Origin: Acinetobacter proteolyticus
GTDB lineage: Bacteria; Pseudomonadota; Gammaproteobacteria; Pseudomonadales; Moraxellaceae
DNA length: 64,000 bases
Direction of reading: 5' to 3'
Assembly (NCBI RefSeq): GCF_000367945.1
Contig: NZ_KB849179.1
Location: forward strand, 788,446 to 852,445
Position numbers and translations under genes: made by a program. Of this stretch, positions 9,057-18,712 are shown piece by piece; positions within the stretch are counted from its first letter, which is position 1; the number at the start of each line of letters is the position of its first letter. Below the pieces are notes generated by a model. It did no database searches. It was not told the DNA's origin and worked only from the letters and a program-made list of their open reading frames with translations.

Positions 9057-10148
9057 ATGGCAGGGAATAGTATTGGGCAACTGTTTCGAGTGACAACCTG
9101 TGGTGAATCACATGGTGCTGGCTTGATGGCGATTGTCGATGGCGTGCCGCCTGGTCTTGAGCTTTGTGAAGCCGATCTGCAAAAAGACTTAGATCGCCGT
9201 AAACCGGGAACATCGAAGTTTGCAACGCAACGTAAAGAGCCAGATCAAGTAGAGATCATTTCGGGTGTTTTTGAAGGTAAAACCACAGGAACATCGATTG
9301 GTTTATTGATCCGTAACACGGATCAGAAATCAAAAGACTACGGCAATATTGCTCAAACTTTCCGTCCAGGCCATGCAGATTACACGTATACGCAAAAGTA
9401 CGGCTTCCGTGACTATCGTGGTGGTGGTCGTTCGAGCGCCCGCGAAACGGCGATGCGTGTCGCGGCAGGTGCAATTGCCAAGAAATATCTTGCTGAAAAA
9501 TTTGGTATTGATATTCGTGGACATGTTACACAAATTGGCAATGAGGTTGCAGAAAAGCTGGATTGGGCAGAAGTGCCGAATAATCCATTTTTCTGTGGTG
9601 ATGTGGATGCGGTACCTCGCTTTGAGCAACTTGTGACTGCATTACGCGAGCAAGGCACCAGTTGCGGTGCCAAGCTTGAAATCATTGCTGAAAAAGTACC
9701 TGTGGGTTGGGGCGAACCTGTATTTGATCGTTTAGATGCAGATATTGCCCATGCCATGATGAGCATCAATGCCGTTAAAGGTGTTGAAATTGGTGATGGT
9801 TTTGCGGTTGCTGGGCAGTTTGGTCATGAGACTCGTGATGAGTTGACGACAGATGGTTTCCTTGCCAATCATGCGGGTGGGATCTTAGGTGGGATTTCAA
9901 GTGGCCAAAACATTCGTGTGGCGATTGCATTAAAACCAACCGCAAGTATTACCACGCCGGGTAAAACCATTACCATAGAGCGGGAAAATACCGATGTATT
10001 GACCAAAGGTCGTCATGATCCGTGTGTCGGTGTACGCGCAACACCCATTGCTGAAGCGATGTTGGCGATTGTATTGATGGATCATTTCTTAAGACATCGT
10101 GCACAAAATGCAGATGTGATTCCGCCATTTAAACCAATCGAACCATAA
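9057..10148 (+). CDS. aroC: Chorismate synthase
   Basis: Last step of the shikimate pathway: converts EPSP to chorismate using reduced FMN. The 363 residues show the three family signatures: [14 protein letters not shown] near the N terminus, [23 protein letters not shown] at about residues 120-142 (named here by its key RSSARET core), and the C-terminal [17 protein letters not shown]. Strong AAGGGG ribosome site before the ATG. Probably cotranscribed with prmB. It ends at a hairpin shared with the converging diguanylate cyclase gene. Confidence 0.96.
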   Translation: MAGNSIGQLFRVTTCGESHGAGLMAIVDGVPPGLELCEADLQKDLDRRKPGTSKFATQRKEPDQVEIISGVFEGKTTGTSIGLLIRNTDQKSKDYGNIAQTFRPGHADYTYTQKYGFRDYRGGGRSSARETAMRVAAGAIAKKYLAEKFGIDIRGHVTQIGNEVAEKLDWAEVPNNPFFCGDVDAVPRFEQLVTALREQGTSCGAKLEIIAEKVPVGWGEPVFDRLDADIAHAMMSINAVKGVEIGDGFAVAGQFGHETRDELTTDGFLANHAGGILGGISSGQNIRVAIALKPTASITTPGKTITIERENTDVLTKGRHDPCVGVRATPIAEAMLAIVLMDHFLRHRAQNADVIPPFKPIEP

Positions 10149-10158
10149 TAAAAATATT

Positions 10159-10192
10159 AAGCCGCACATATAATTTATTATATCTGCGGCTT
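10159..10192. terminator. Convergent terminator between aroC and the GGDEF gene
   Basis: AAGCCGCA (10159-10166) pairs with TGCGGCTT (10185-10192), extended by ATATAAT/TTATAT inside the loop. The T-rich tail is clearer on the minus strand (10149-10158), so it serves the GGDEF gene best. Confidence 0.75.
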
Positions 10193-10258
10193 GCATCACA
10201 TTTTAAAAAGAATTTAATTAAATATTAGTTTAATATTCATTTAATCATAATAAAGAAA

Positions 10259-11488
10259 TTATAAGGCTTCAGAAATCATATTATCTGATGTCGCAATATG
10301 ATATTGATTCCGGCCATTACTTTTCGCTATATATAATGCATGATCGGCTTGTGCAATAAATTCTGAAAGACTGTCACCGATATTCGGAACCATAGTTGCC
10401 ACTCCCACACTAATGGTCACATGTTTTGATACATTACTGCGTGGATGCAGAATTCCAATATTACGTACCAATTCCATCAGTCTTTGCACCTGTATAATCG
10501 CTTGATCACGATCGGTCATCGCAAAGAGTAATAGAAACTCCTCACCCCCATAGCGCGCTGCCAGATCACCACTACGTGAGGCAATAGAGCCCAGCATAAT
10601 CGCGATCCGTCGCAAACACTGATCCCCTTGGATATGCCCTAAGGTATCGTTGTAGAGCTTAAAGAAGTCGATATCAATCATCATGATGGTAATTGGCATT
10701 TCATGACGTGTCGCGCGTTTCCATTCGTTCTCAAGCACCTCATCCAGATAGCGTCGGTTAGCGAGACCTGTTAAAGCATCTTGTTGAGAGAGAATGGACA
10801 ACTGCTGCGCTTGGCGCATGAGTTCTAAACGGTTAAGTTCAATCATACAGTTCTGCAAATAGTTCTCACGATGTTGTCGATCGGTGGCATAAGCAAGTGC
10901 CATACCGAGGAAACTACTGAAGGTATAGGTCCGATTTAAGAAGGTCCAATCAATCGCACCGCTGAGCCAGGTACTGGCTGCAATACCAATCAAACCGCCG
11001 ACCCAGCCTGCAATAATCGCTGTATAGAAGCGCATTCCGACAAAGCCATAAATGATAACCACCGCATACATCATGGCAGCATGGAACAGGACATTATTCT
11101 GACCTTGTTCCAATACGTTAATGATGGTGAAGGAAATCGCCACGGCTCCTGTTGAGCCAATACAAACGTAGTGATCAAACCATTTGTTCATGATTGGCAG
11201 GAAAGAAAGTAACCATGCCAATGTAATGATGATACCCACCCAACCGTAGGTTGCCATCCAAGTAATACGTAGGTCTGTAGGCAAAACCTGATAGATACCG
11301 AAGCTTAGAAATAGATATAAACCTAAAATAATAGGGGCGCGATAGCGGAACTCATGCGCAGCCTCATTTCTATACTGATCTCGATAGATCACTTCTAATT
11401 CTTTAGGAAACCAAACTAAATTTAGCCCGCGAGAAATTAACAAGTCGATTTGTTCTTGTCCCAAAATATTGGAAGCTTTCAACTTCAT
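10259..11488 (-). CDS. Membrane-bound diguanylate cyclase (GGDEF)
   Basis: Makes cyclic-di-GMP from two GTP. About 409 residues from the ATG at 11488; an upstream TTG at 11509 and GTGs are in frame, but the ATG has GGTGAG at a good distance. The N-terminal half has several membrane segments (for example IILGLYLFLSFGIYQ, VGIIITLAWLLSFLPI, MMYAVVIIYGFVGM). The GGDEF domain begins at DALTGLANRRYLDE and has MIDIDFFKLYNDTLGH and an active-site GGEEF. RSGD five residues before GGEEF is an intact RxxD inhibitory site, so product feedback is expected. No EAL domain. The signal sensed is unknown. Confidence 0.9.
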   Translation of the reverse strand: MKLKASNILGQEQIDLLISRGLNLVWFPKELEVIYRDQYRNEAAHEFRYRAPIILGLYLFLSFGIYQVLPTDLRITWMATYGWVGIIITLAWLLSFLPIMNKWFDHYVCIGSTGAVAISFTIINVLEQGQNNVLFHAAMMYAVVIIYGFVGMRFYTAIIAGWVGGLIGIAASTWLSGAIDWTFLNRTYTFSSFLGMALAYATDRQHRENYLQNCMIELNRLELMRQAQQLSILSQQDALTGLANRRYLDEVLENEWKRATRHEMPITIMMIDIDFFKLYNDTLGHIQGDQCLRRIAIMLGSIASRSGDLAARYGGEEFLLLFAMTDRDQAIIQVQRLMELVRNIGILHPRSNVSKHVTISVGVATMVPNIGDSLSEFIAQADHALYIAKSNGRNQYHIATSDNMISEAL

Positions 11489-11690
11489 CTTATCTCTCAC
11501 CACTCCCAAAATGTTCTTATAAATGTCAAAATAGGGATTATTTTTTTACTACGTTACACTGATTTAAATAGAATGTGTATTAGATTATAAAAAAATATTA
11601 ATTTTTATATAAGGGTCATTGCCTAATATAATGATTCAAGTTTAAATTAGATTCAAGAAATAAAAACTGTTACAAACTAAATCACAAACG

Positions 11691-11719
11691 ATTGTATCTT
11701 TACGGTATTAGGATACAAT
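11691..11719 (+). promoter_or_regulatory. Promoter embedded in an inverted repeat
   Basis: ATTGTATC (11691-11698) and GATACAAT (11712-11719) form a perfect 8-bp inverted repeat with a 13-nt spacer. A -35-like TTGTAT (11692-11697) and a -10 TACAAT (11714-11719), 16 bp apart, lie inside its arms. A repressor bound here would cover the promoter of the next gene. Promoter elements were assigned by eye. Confidence 0.5.
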
Positions 11720-11783
11720 TTATAAAAAAGCAGCAATCATGGAACATGGTTGGATTAAGTCATACGAAATAGGATGCATCGCA

Positions 11784-12530
11784 ATGACTGCTATGAATCA
11801 ATATGGAACAAAATTAGAAATTACACCTCATTCGGGTTGGGCTCAACGATTCTGGGATGAATTATTACCCTCAAAAGAGCGGGTGAGTAAACATCCGCTA
11901 TTCTTAGATATGGCCAATGGTTCTTTAAGCCTTGAATGTTTTCGTTCGGCCTTATTGAACTTCTATCCTTTGGTTGCACATTTTCCTTCTTATATGGCGG
12001 GGTCTTTGGCCAAAGCAACGGCTTTTTCACTCGATGGTGTGACTGAAACCAGAGATTGGTTAATTCAAAACATCAAGGTTGAAGAACGGCATTTGAATTG
12101 GTATCAGGACTGGGCGGGGGGTTTTGGTCTAACCGTTGAGATGTTGAATAATGTGAAACCACCTGTGGCAATGAATGCGGTGAATCACTTTTTATGGGAC
12201 GTTAATTTTCGGGGAAGTTTAGCTGAAAGTATTGCAGCAACCAACCTTGCCATTGAATGGGCCACAGGTGACTGGACTATTCAGGTTTACAAAGGGATTC
12301 AAACCTATACGCAACATCCTGAAGTGAACATTAATAAGCGTTCTTTAGCGTGGTTAAGAGCACATGCACATTATGATGACCTCCATCCCTATGAAGCAAT
12401 GGAGCTGATCAAGCGACTGTGTGATAAAGACCCTGAGCAGCAAAGAAAAGCTTTTTTGGCTGCAAAAGAAGGTTTGGAATATTATGAACTTGCCTTGGAT
12501 GAGTGTTATAAGTTACAGCATAAAAATTGA
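11784..12530 (+). CDS. TenA/PqqC-like haem-oxygenase-fold protein, possible di-iron enzyme
   Basis: About 248 residues of the TenA/PqqC/haem-oxygenase-like fold. Possible metal ligands: Glu and His in VEERHLNWYQDW, Glu in NLAIEWATGDW, and an H-x3-D-x2-H set within RAHAHYDDLHPYEA. That last spacing matches what I recall for haem-oxygenase-like di-iron proteins such as chlamydial CADD, so an oxidase or oxygenase is more likely than thiaminase. The longer frame from 11739 is possible, but the ATG at 11784 has AGGA at the right distance. Single-gene unit behind a dyad-containing promoter. Substrate unknown. Confidence 0.7.
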   Translation: MTAMNQYGTKLEITPHSGWAQRFWDELLPSKERVSKHPLFLDMANGSLSLECFRSALLNFYPLVAHFPSYMAGSLAKATAFSLDGVTETRDWLIQNIKVEERHLNWYQDWAGGFGLTVEMLNNVKPPVAMNAVNHFLWDVNFRGSLAESIAATNLAIEWATGDWTIQVYKGIQTYTQHPEVNINKRSLAWLRAHAHYDDLHPYEAMELIKRLCDKDPEQQRKAFLAAKEGLEYYELALDECYKLQHKN

Positions 12531-12583
12531 ATGATTGAATATTTAGTTTGAACAAAAGTTGATTCATACTGAAAAAGAAAAAC

Positions 12584-12609
12584 TCCTCGGTTTTCACTGC
12601 AACCGAGGA
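12584..12609 (-). terminator. Terminator of the phospholipase C gene
   Basis: TCCTCGGTT (12584-12592) pairs with AACCGAGGA (12601-12609) around an 8-nt loop. On the minus strand it is followed by a T-rich tract (complement of 12570-12582). It may also stop the converging upstream gene. Confidence 0.8.
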
Positions 12610-12637
12610 ATTAAAACTTGCTATTGGGTGTTAAGCT

Positions 12638-14866
12638 CTAAACCATTGCAGGGTCACTGACCGAATCTTGCCCTGTTTCAACACGACCTGCAAAGCGACG
12701 ATAGAATTTGGATTCCTGTGTGCAGGTTACTGCGAAGTCATACCATTGTCCCGTATCATTCAAGTCCCAGTGTTGAGTAGAATTTTGTCCAGCTTTCACG
12801 GTGATTTTGAGTGGTGGGTCAGTACGATAAACCACGGGGCTAATCACCAATTCAATATCCTTTGTTCCTGTGTTTTTGAGATCGACATACACATTGCCGT
12901 TGGCAATATCATAACAAACACGAATCTCAGGATTGATTTGCAAATCTTGATTACGATTCAGATCACCCTTGAAATGTCGATGAAAGCCATTCGGCCCCAT
13001 CACCCAAAGATCGTATAAGCCTTGATTGTCTTTCTGCACATTCCAGACATCATCGAGTGTTTTTCCTGCCTCTACAATGTAGCGGCGTGGAATTCGATTT
13101 AAATTTAAGGAGTCATAGACATGAAAGACGGCACCTTGTGTCCCTGTATTTGAGAATAGCAGTTTGACTGTTCCATCATTTAGGCAGCGTGCACTGGTAT
13201 GGAGTTCATAAGGCAGCGCTTTGGAACGACGGATACCGCTGGCTTGAATTGGCAGTTGTAAATTGTTTGGAATAGGGACATGGGGTAACTTTTGCTGTGA
13301 GTTACGCAATTGATCTGCTTGCGCACGACTTTGTTTGCCGTTGAGTTCTGGTAGTACATCCTCATTCGGGTTTTTAAAGTTGAATGCTGAGGTCAAATCT
13401 CCACACACCGCACGGCGATAAGGACTGATATTGCTTTCTTTAACGCCGAAACGTTTTTCAAGGAACATCAATACCGATGTATGATCAAATACTTGAGAGT
13501 TAACAATCCCCCCACGACTCCAAGGCGAAATTACAAAAAGGGGAACACGAGGCCCGGGACCATAAACACCATTGTCTTTTTTAGGTTGGCTGGTACTGCC
13601 TAATGGTGCATCATGCACATAATATTCATGGCGCATATCTGCTTGGCTTAGCGTTGATTTACCTGCATAAGTATTATCCGCTTGCAAGGTCGGTGCTGAT
13701 GGCGATGGAACATGGTCAAAATAACCATCATTTTCATCAAAATTGATCAGGAATACGGTTTTGCTCCACACTTCAGGCACTGCTGTTAACGCATCTAATA
13801 TTTCTTGAATAAACCAAGAGCCCTGAACAGGGCTTGATGGGCCTGGATGTTCACAATAAATTGAAGGGGCATTGATCCAAGACACCTGAGGCAATTTGCC
13901 AGTTTTGATGTCATTTTTAAACGCATTTAAGAATTCTTCTGGGGAGTTACCTGGCAAGGTATTGGCGATGCCTTTATATAGTGGATTGTTGGCATTATCG
14001 GTTGTTGCATCATAGGCTTTGTAAGGCAGCTTTTGCGCGGCCTTGTAATAAGGACTATTGGGTGCGCCACCACTGGAAACCGGATAGCCCGACTCGATAT
14101 TGGCTTTTCTGAACGTACGGAATGCACCTAACATGTTATCACCCCATTCATCAGGCATATTTTGATAACAAATCCAGTTAATTCCAGCTTCTTCTAGACG
14201 TTCCGCATAGGTTTTCCATGTATAACCAACATCAACCGTTTTGGGATCTCCATCAATCCAGTCCCATTCATTATTCACAAATGCGGTACTGGTTGGGACT
14301 GCACCATTGGTTCCTGTTAAATGGAACGAACGATTGGCATCTGTCCCTGTATGCATGGAACAATGATAGGCATCACAAATTGTAAACGCATTAGCCAGGG
14401 CAAATTGGTAAGGAATTTCCTGTTCCTTAAAATAACCCATGGCATAATCTGTTTTATAGGTTGGCCAGTTGGACATACGGCCATTGTCCCATGCTTTTTG
14501 GCTATCCACCCAAGTATGGTTGGTACCGGGTGCACGTTGCGCGTTATTGCTTGAGCCATCTAAATGGAATGGGGTTAACAGTGCGCCATTACTGCGTTGT
14601 TGCTGCCAAACTGTGCGACCATTAGGTAAAGGAATGGTAAGGCGATCAGCAAAGCCCCGAACACCTTTTAAAGTTCCAAAATAATGGTCAAATGAGCGAT
14701 TTTCCTGCATAAGGATCACCACATGCTCAACATCTTGGATGGTTCCTGTTTTATTGTTGGCTGGAATTGCTAATGCTTTTTGAATACTTGCTGGAAAAGT
14801 TGTTAAAGCGGCAGCACCAAAACCTGTTTTAAGTGTGTTTGCTAAAAATTGACGACGATTAATCAC
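12638..14866 (-). CDS. plcN: Phosphocholine-specific phospholipase C, Tat-exported
   Basis: A secreted phospholipase C of the bacterial acid-phosphatase-like family that cleaves phosphatidylcholine. 742 residues. A twin-arginine signal is visible at the N terminus (MINRRQFLANTLKTGFGAAA), so it is exported folded. The catalytic N-terminal part includes HVVILMQENRSFDHYFGTL, CSMHTGTDANRS, NFDENDGYFDHVPSP and SPWSRGGIVNSQVFDHTS. Two C-terminal repeats of the DUF756 type follow (about residues 530-735). Sometimes linked to virulence or phosphate scavenging in Pseudomonas and Acinetobacter. A small lipoprotein gene precedes it. Which of the PlcN or PlcH types it is cannot be settled by eye. Confidence 0.88.
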   Translation of the reverse strand: MINRRQFLANTLKTGFGAAALTTFPASIQKALAIPANNKTGTIQDVEHVVILMQENRSFDHYFGTLKGVRGFADRLTIPLPNGRTVWQQQRSNGALLTPFHLDGSSNNAQRAPGTNHTWVDSQKAWDNGRMSNWPTYKTDYAMGYFKEQEIPYQFALANAFTICDAYHCSMHTGTDANRSFHLTGTNGAVPTSTAFVNNEWDWIDGDPKTVDVGYTWKTYAERLEEAGINWICYQNMPDEWGDNMLGAFRTFRKANIESGYPVSSGGAPNSPYYKAAQKLPYKAYDATTDNANNPLYKGIANTLPGNSPEEFLNAFKNDIKTGKLPQVSWINAPSIYCEHPGPSSPVQGSWFIQEILDALTAVPEVWSKTVFLINFDENDGYFDHVPSPSAPTLQADNTYAGKSTLSQADMRHEYYVHDAPLGSTSQPKKDNGVYGPGPRVPLFVISPWSRGGIVNSQVFDHTSVLMFLEKRFGVKESNISPYRRAVCGDLTSAFNFKNPNEDVLPELNGKQSRAQADQLRNSQQKLPHVPIPNNLQLPIQASGIRRSKALPYELHTSARCLNDGTVKLLFSNTGTQGAVFHVYDSLNLNRIPRRYIVEAGKTLDDVWNVQKDNQGLYDLWVMGPNGFHRHFKGDLNRNQDLQINPEIRVCYDIANGNVYVDLKNTGTKDIELVISPVVYRTDPPLKITVKAGQNSTQHWDLNDTGQWYDFAVTCTQESKFYRRFAGRVETGQDSVSDPAMV

Positions 14867-14893
14867 GCGATTTCCTCTTATTGTTCTTTATGT

Positions 14894-15049
14894 TTATGGT
14901 GCACAGCGCATGACTGGCTTTTTGGTATCATCAGGTTTCACTGCGACCTGATCGTCATTTGAATCATTACAGGCGGTGAGTGCTAATAAAATGGGAACCA
15001 CATAAAGACATGAGAGCCATCGTTTCATTTTTTTCAACATCTGCTTCAT
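14894..15049 (-). CDS. Tiny predicted lipoprotein upstream of phospholipase C
   Basis: About 51 residues from the ATG at 15049 (MKQMLKKMKRWLS); other in-frame starts exist upstream (GTG at 15082) and downstream. It has a basic N terminus, a hydrophobic core and the lipobox LTAC, leaving a mature peptide of only about 25 residues (CNDSNDDQVAVKPDD and so on) with a second Cys near the end. Twenty-seven bases before plc on the same strand, so probably cotranscribed. Function unknown; a membrane-anchored helper of the phospholipase is a guess from position. Confidence 0.6.
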   Translation of the reverse strand: MKQMLKKMKRWLSCLYVVPILLALTACNDSNDDQVAVKPDDTKKPVMRCAP

Positions 15050-15256
15050 CCATATTAAAGATGTCAACACACTAGACAGCACTTATGACAGCACCGTGTC
15101 ATCTTTATGACGATTCATTGACGTTTCATATGAATATGAATAGAAAATCCAAAATGGAAGCAGGAAGCAATGTACTGAGATTTGGAAGAGAAAGGACAGT
15201 CTAGTGGCTTTGACTGTCCAAAGAGAGTTGTGTTTTTTTCTTCTATTATTAAACGA

Positions 15257-15955
15257 TCAAAGTGGATTCATTCTATCGTCAAAATTTTCCAGCAATGGAA
15301 ATGCTAAGGGCTGTAGATCATTTATATTTTGCAAATATTGCTCAAAATCAACCACAATCTTCTGTCTTTCTTCCTGACTGATATAAGGCACATGATAGGC
15401 AATAAATGGAGGAAGGACGTCAAAACCAACATAGGCAAGCGTACCACGTTGCAATGGTGATAAATAATGCTCCAAAGGCCCATGTACAGAGCCTTCACCA
15501 AACATATGTTCACGGCCACCGAGTGTTAAACACAGCATGGCCTTTTTACCACGCATACCGCCATGATTATAAAAACGTTTACCGCCATAGAATAAGCCTG
15601 ATACGAATACACGATCAATCCAACCTTTCAAGATGGCTGGTACAGAAGTCCAATACAACGGGAAGCTAAAAATTACTAGATCGGCACGTTGAACTTTTTC
15701 GATTTCAGTTTGGATATCGGGTGCCAAGTGTTGCTGTTTAAAGGCATGACGTTGCTCAAGTGCATAATTAAAATAATCGGGTTGACTCAAACTCTCAAAA
15801 TCCTGCTTTGAGGCAACAGGATTAAAATTCATGGCATAGAGATCAGAAACCTCAACGCTATGACCTTGCTGTTCAAAAGTATGTTGTGCTGTATTTTTCA
15901 GTGCTGTAGTGAATGACAATGGTTCTGGGTGCGCATGTACAATCAAAATATGCAT
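15257..15955 (-). CDS. NAD(P)H dehydrogenase (quinone), flavodoxin-fold
   Basis: A 232-residue reductase of the NQO1/MdaB-KefF flavodoxin-like family, probably FMN- or FAD-dependent and cytosolic. Motifs: the N-terminal phosphate loop ILIVHAHPEPLSFTTALKN, the central FSFPLYWTSVPAILKGWIDRVF, and LTLGGREHMFGEGSVHGPLEHYL. It is divergent from the AraC regulator at 16085, with a shared 129-bp promoter gap, so that regulator probably controls it. Natural substrate unknown (quinone or nitro compound). Confidence 0.88.
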   Translation of the reverse strand: MHILIVHAHPEPLSFTTALKNTAQHTFEQQGHSVEVSDLYAMNFNPVASKQDFESLSQPDYFNYALEQRHAFKQQHLAPDIQTEIEKVQRADLVIFSFPLYWTSVPAILKGWIDRVFVSGLFYGGKRFYNHGGMRGKKAMLCLTLGGREHMFGEGSVHGPLEHYLSPLQRGTLAYVGFDVLPPFIAYHVPYISQEERQKIVVDFEQYLQNINDLQPLAFPLLENFDDRMNPL

Positions 15956-16084
15956 GATTTAATCCCTTATCGCGGTGAATTTTCAGATCGTTCTACTATG
16001 CTTAAATGAAGAAAGGTGTCATAGTTCATTAACCGCCAATATTTACCATTTCACGCCAATTTATTCTTCAATCATGGAGCGACA

Positions 16085-17110
16085 ATGAATCCAGAACTAC
16101 CCGGAAGTTACGTCAATCTTTTGGTTGATCTTATCCAAAAATGGGGGATTCCTTCAGAACAACTCTTGGCAGGCACCGGAATTTCCAAACAAACCTTAAC
16201 AGCGCCATTTTGGTATGTCGACTTTAATATTTTTAATCATTTATTAGAACGAGCGGCTTTGCTGACAAATGAAGCTGCAATTAGTTTATATCTTGCCGAA
16301 GAGATGAAAGTGTCTTGTTATGGGCATGTGGGGATTGCGGCAACGGCTTCTGAAACCTTGGGAGAGGCGATTGCAGTGCTGGAGCAATTTATTGGCTTAC
16401 ATTGTTCTGTGTTTAAACCTAAACTCAAAATTGATGGGGAGATGGCGTATTTAGACTTTGATCAGCCATCACCAAAGTTTAAGTTGAATCGACACGGCAT
16501 GATGTTTTTGATTTTAGGTTTTTCGCAAATTTTGGAAAACTTGGCCCAAGATAAACTTGGAATCTGTTTTCAGTTCCAACAAGACAAACCTGATTTTTAT
16601 AAAAACACTCAAAAATTTAATGAAAAGAATATGCGCTTTAATGGGGAGAAGGACTGCCTGATCTTTAACAAAGCGGCTTTATCACTTCCCTTAAAGAGTG
16701 CAGATGCGCTATTGGCACGTTTAAGCAAGCAACAATGTGAACAAGATGCTGCTAAGCTTGCGCTGAAAAGGGATCAAAAAGACCGTTTAGACTTGCAGGT
16801 CAAAGTGCTACTCTATGACGAACATCAGGGTTTCTTATCATTAAAACAGGTTGCGACGAAGCTCCATCTTTCCGAACGCACTTTACAGCGTCAATTAAAC
16901 AGCAAACAAACTTCTTTTCAAATTCTTGTCGCTGAAGTACGCCGCAAACAAGCCGAACATCTATTAAAACAACCCAAACTTTCGATTGAGCAGATTGCTG
17001 AACGTTTGGGCTATGCCGATATTTCTCATTTTTCACGGGCATTTAAGAAGTGGACCAATGTTACACCTAAGTTTTATCGTGAAGTCAGCATTGGTCATGC
17101 TTCGCTTTAA
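16085..17110 (+). CDS. AraC family regulator with arabinose-binding-type N domain
   Basis: A 341-residue regulator. The N-terminal domain (about residues 1-190) is of the OruR/Arabinose_bd type (GYVNLL-like start, SYGHVGIAATASETLGEA region). The C terminus has the two AraC helix-turn-helix motifs: SLKQVATKLHLSERTLQRQL and SIEQIAERLGYADISHFSRA, ending FKKWTNVTPKFYR. Divergent from the quinone reductase gene and convergent with the ynb-like operon (3-bp gap). Its effector is unknown. Confidence 0.9.
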   Translation: MNPELPGSYVNLLVDLIQKWGIPSEQLLAGTGISKQTLTAPFWYVDFNIFNHLLERAALLTNEAAISLYLAEEMKVSCYGHVGIAATASETLGEAIAVLEQFIGLHCSVFKPKLKIDGEMAYLDFDQPSPKFKLNRHGMMFLILGFSQILENLAQDKLGICFQFQQDKPDFYKNTQKFNEKNMRFNGEKDCLIFNKAALSLPLKSADALLARLSKQQCEQDAAKLALKRDQKDRLDLQVKVLLYDEHQGFLSLKQVATKLHLSERTLQRQLNSKQTSFQILVAEVRRKQAEHLLKQPKLSIEQIAERLGYADISHFSRAFKKWTNVTPKFYREVSIGHASL

Positions 17111-17113
17111 GGC

Positions 17114-18058
17114 TTAGCTCCACCAATAGCGTAGAATGTGGAAGAAGATTGGTGCAGAGAAACAAATAGAGTCGATGCGATCTAACATACCGCCATGACC
17201 TTGAATCAATTGTCCCCAATCTTTTACGCCACGGTCACGTTTGATCGCAGACATGACTAGTCCACCAAAGAAGCCAAAGATACAGACAATTAAACCAATC
17301 AACGCCGCTTGCCAGTAACTAAATGGGGTCAATGCCGACATCAACACACCCAGCGCTGTTGCCAAAATGATGCCACCTAGCAATCCTTCAACTGTTTTTG
17401 AAGGGGAAAGTGTAGGGGCTACTTTATGTTTTCCAAAGAGTTTGCCGCAGACATATTGCAGCACATCCGAGGCTTGAACCACCATAATCAGCCAAATCGC
17501 CAACCAAATTTTTTCCCCTTTAAATTGGGGTAAATCTAGGTTTAACAGGGCAGGGACATGAGAGATACAGAATACGCTGACCATTAAACCCCATTGGATT
17601 TTGGCGCTGCGTTCTAAAAAGTGTGTGGTATCTTCCAGCTTTAAACTGGCAATTGGAATCAGTAAGAATACATACAACGGAATGAAAATCGAAAATAGTC
17701 CGTACCAATTGGTATAGACCAAATAGTATTGATAGGGAATAACGAAGTAGAACGCGATCAGTAAAGGTAGATAATCGCCACGACGTGTTGGTAATAAACT
17801 AATAAATTCACGTAGTGCAAAAAAGGAAATAAGACCAAACAGGACAATAAAAGCAGTTTTGCCCAATAGAATGGCGGCTGCCAAGACAATCAGCATGATC
17901 CACCACGCATTGATACGCGCATTTAAATTATCAATCACTGGGGATGGAGTTATGCCTGCTTTCTGTTTGAGGATAAATCCAATACTTGAGGCAATAATCA
18001 AAATCACGGCAAAGATGCCAAACAATAAATAAGTTTGTTGTAAGTTGTCTAAACTCAT
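17114..18058 (-). CDS. CdsA-like CDP-diacylglycerol synthase, YnbB-like
   Basis: A 314-residue integral membrane protein that transfers CMP from CTP to phosphatidic acid. The full CdsA signature is present near the C terminus: SAIKRDRGVKDWGQ followed by GHGGMLDRIDS. SPSKTVEGLLGG is also typical. About eight hydrophobic segments. It is the last gene of the minus-strand lipid operon and overlaps the acyltransferase gene by 4 bp. A housekeeping cdsA normally lies next to uppS, so this should be the paralogue equivalent to E. coli YnbB. Its dedicated use for an unusual lipid is inferred from context. Confidence 0.88.
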   Translation of the reverse strand: MSLDNLQQTYLLFGIFAVILIIASSIGFILKQKAGITPSPVIDNLNARINAWWIMLIVLAAAILLGKTAFIVLFGLISFFALREFISLLPTRRGDYLPLLIAFYFVIPYQYYLVYTNWYGLFSIFIPLYVFLLIPIASLKLEDTTHFLERSAKIQWGLMVSVFCISHVPALLNLDLPQFKGEKIWLAIWLIMVVQASDVLQYVCGKLFGKHKVAPTLSPSKTVEGLLGGIILATALGVLMSALTPFSYWQAALIGLIVCIFGFFGGLVMSAIKRDRGVKDWGQLIQGHGGMLDRIDSICFSAPIFFHILRYWWS

Positions 18059-18705
18059 TGATTCTCGGCCTCTTTTAATTTTAATAATTGCTGCTGAGCA
18101 TGTTGTAAAAACTGTTGCTTATCTGAGAATTGATCGAGGACTAAAGGTTCGCCAAAAATGACCGTTGAAAGTAGTGGTAAAGGAATAAAGGCACCTTTAG
18201 GCATTACTCGTTTTAAATTAGAAATCCAGACAGGTACCACTTCAACGTGGGGGAACTGTTGGCTGAGGTGATACAGACCACTTTTAAATTCAAGGAGTTC
18301 AATATCATCATTTAAGTTACGTGTTCCTTCAGGGAAGAAAATAATGGAATAGCCTTCAGCTAAGACATCTTTAACTGGCTGTAAGGGATCTTGCTGATCA
18401 CTACGATTACGTTGAATGGTCACACCCGAAAAGGTATCTTGAATTAGAAAGCGTCGAAACCCATCTTTCAGCCAATAATCTGAAGCTGCGATTGGCCGAG
18501 TTTGTCGGCGAATATGAATGGGTAAGGAAGACCATAATAGAATGAAATCGATATGACTATTGTGGTTGGCATAGTAGATACGCTGTTTAAGTTCTGGCTC
18601 ACAACCAACCCATAAACTTCTTGCACCCGTTAATAAGCGAGCGCCTCGACGGGTAAAAAATGCGATAAAACGAGCAACGGATTGCGTGATTATATTTTTC
18701 TTCAT
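18055..18705 (-). CDS. PlsC-type lysophospholipid acyltransferase
   Basis: A 216-residue acyltransferase with the two catalytic blocks of the family: NHNSHIDFIL (H-x4-D) and FFPEGTRNLND. The usual action is acylating a lysophospholipid at the inner membrane. It lies inside the ynb-like operon with a 4-bp overlap to the CdsA-like gene and 7 bp after the small membrane protein gene. E. coli ynbABCD has no such gene, as far as I recall, so this is an added function: it could make the phosphatidic acid used by its neighbour or remodel the end product. Confidence 0.87.
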   Translation of the reverse strand: MKKNIITQSVARFIAFFTRRGARLLTGARSLWVGCEPELKQRIYYANHNSHIDFILLWSSLPIHIRRQTRPIAASDYWLKDGFRRFLIQDTFSGVTIQRNRSDQQDPLQPVKDVLAEGYSIIFFPEGTRNLNDDIELLEFKSGLYHLSQQFPHVEVVPVWISNLKRVMPKGAFIPLPLLSTVIFGEPLVLDQFSDKQQFLQHAQQQLLKLKEAENQ

Positions 18706-18712
18706 TCAACTT

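Noticed and set aside
9413..9769. 118-codon minus-strand frame within aroC
   Set aside because: Shadow of chorismate synthase, whose signatures are unambiguous.
12668..13018. 116-codon plus-strand frame within the phospholipase C gene
   Set aside because: Antisense shadow of conserved coding sequence; no ribosome site.
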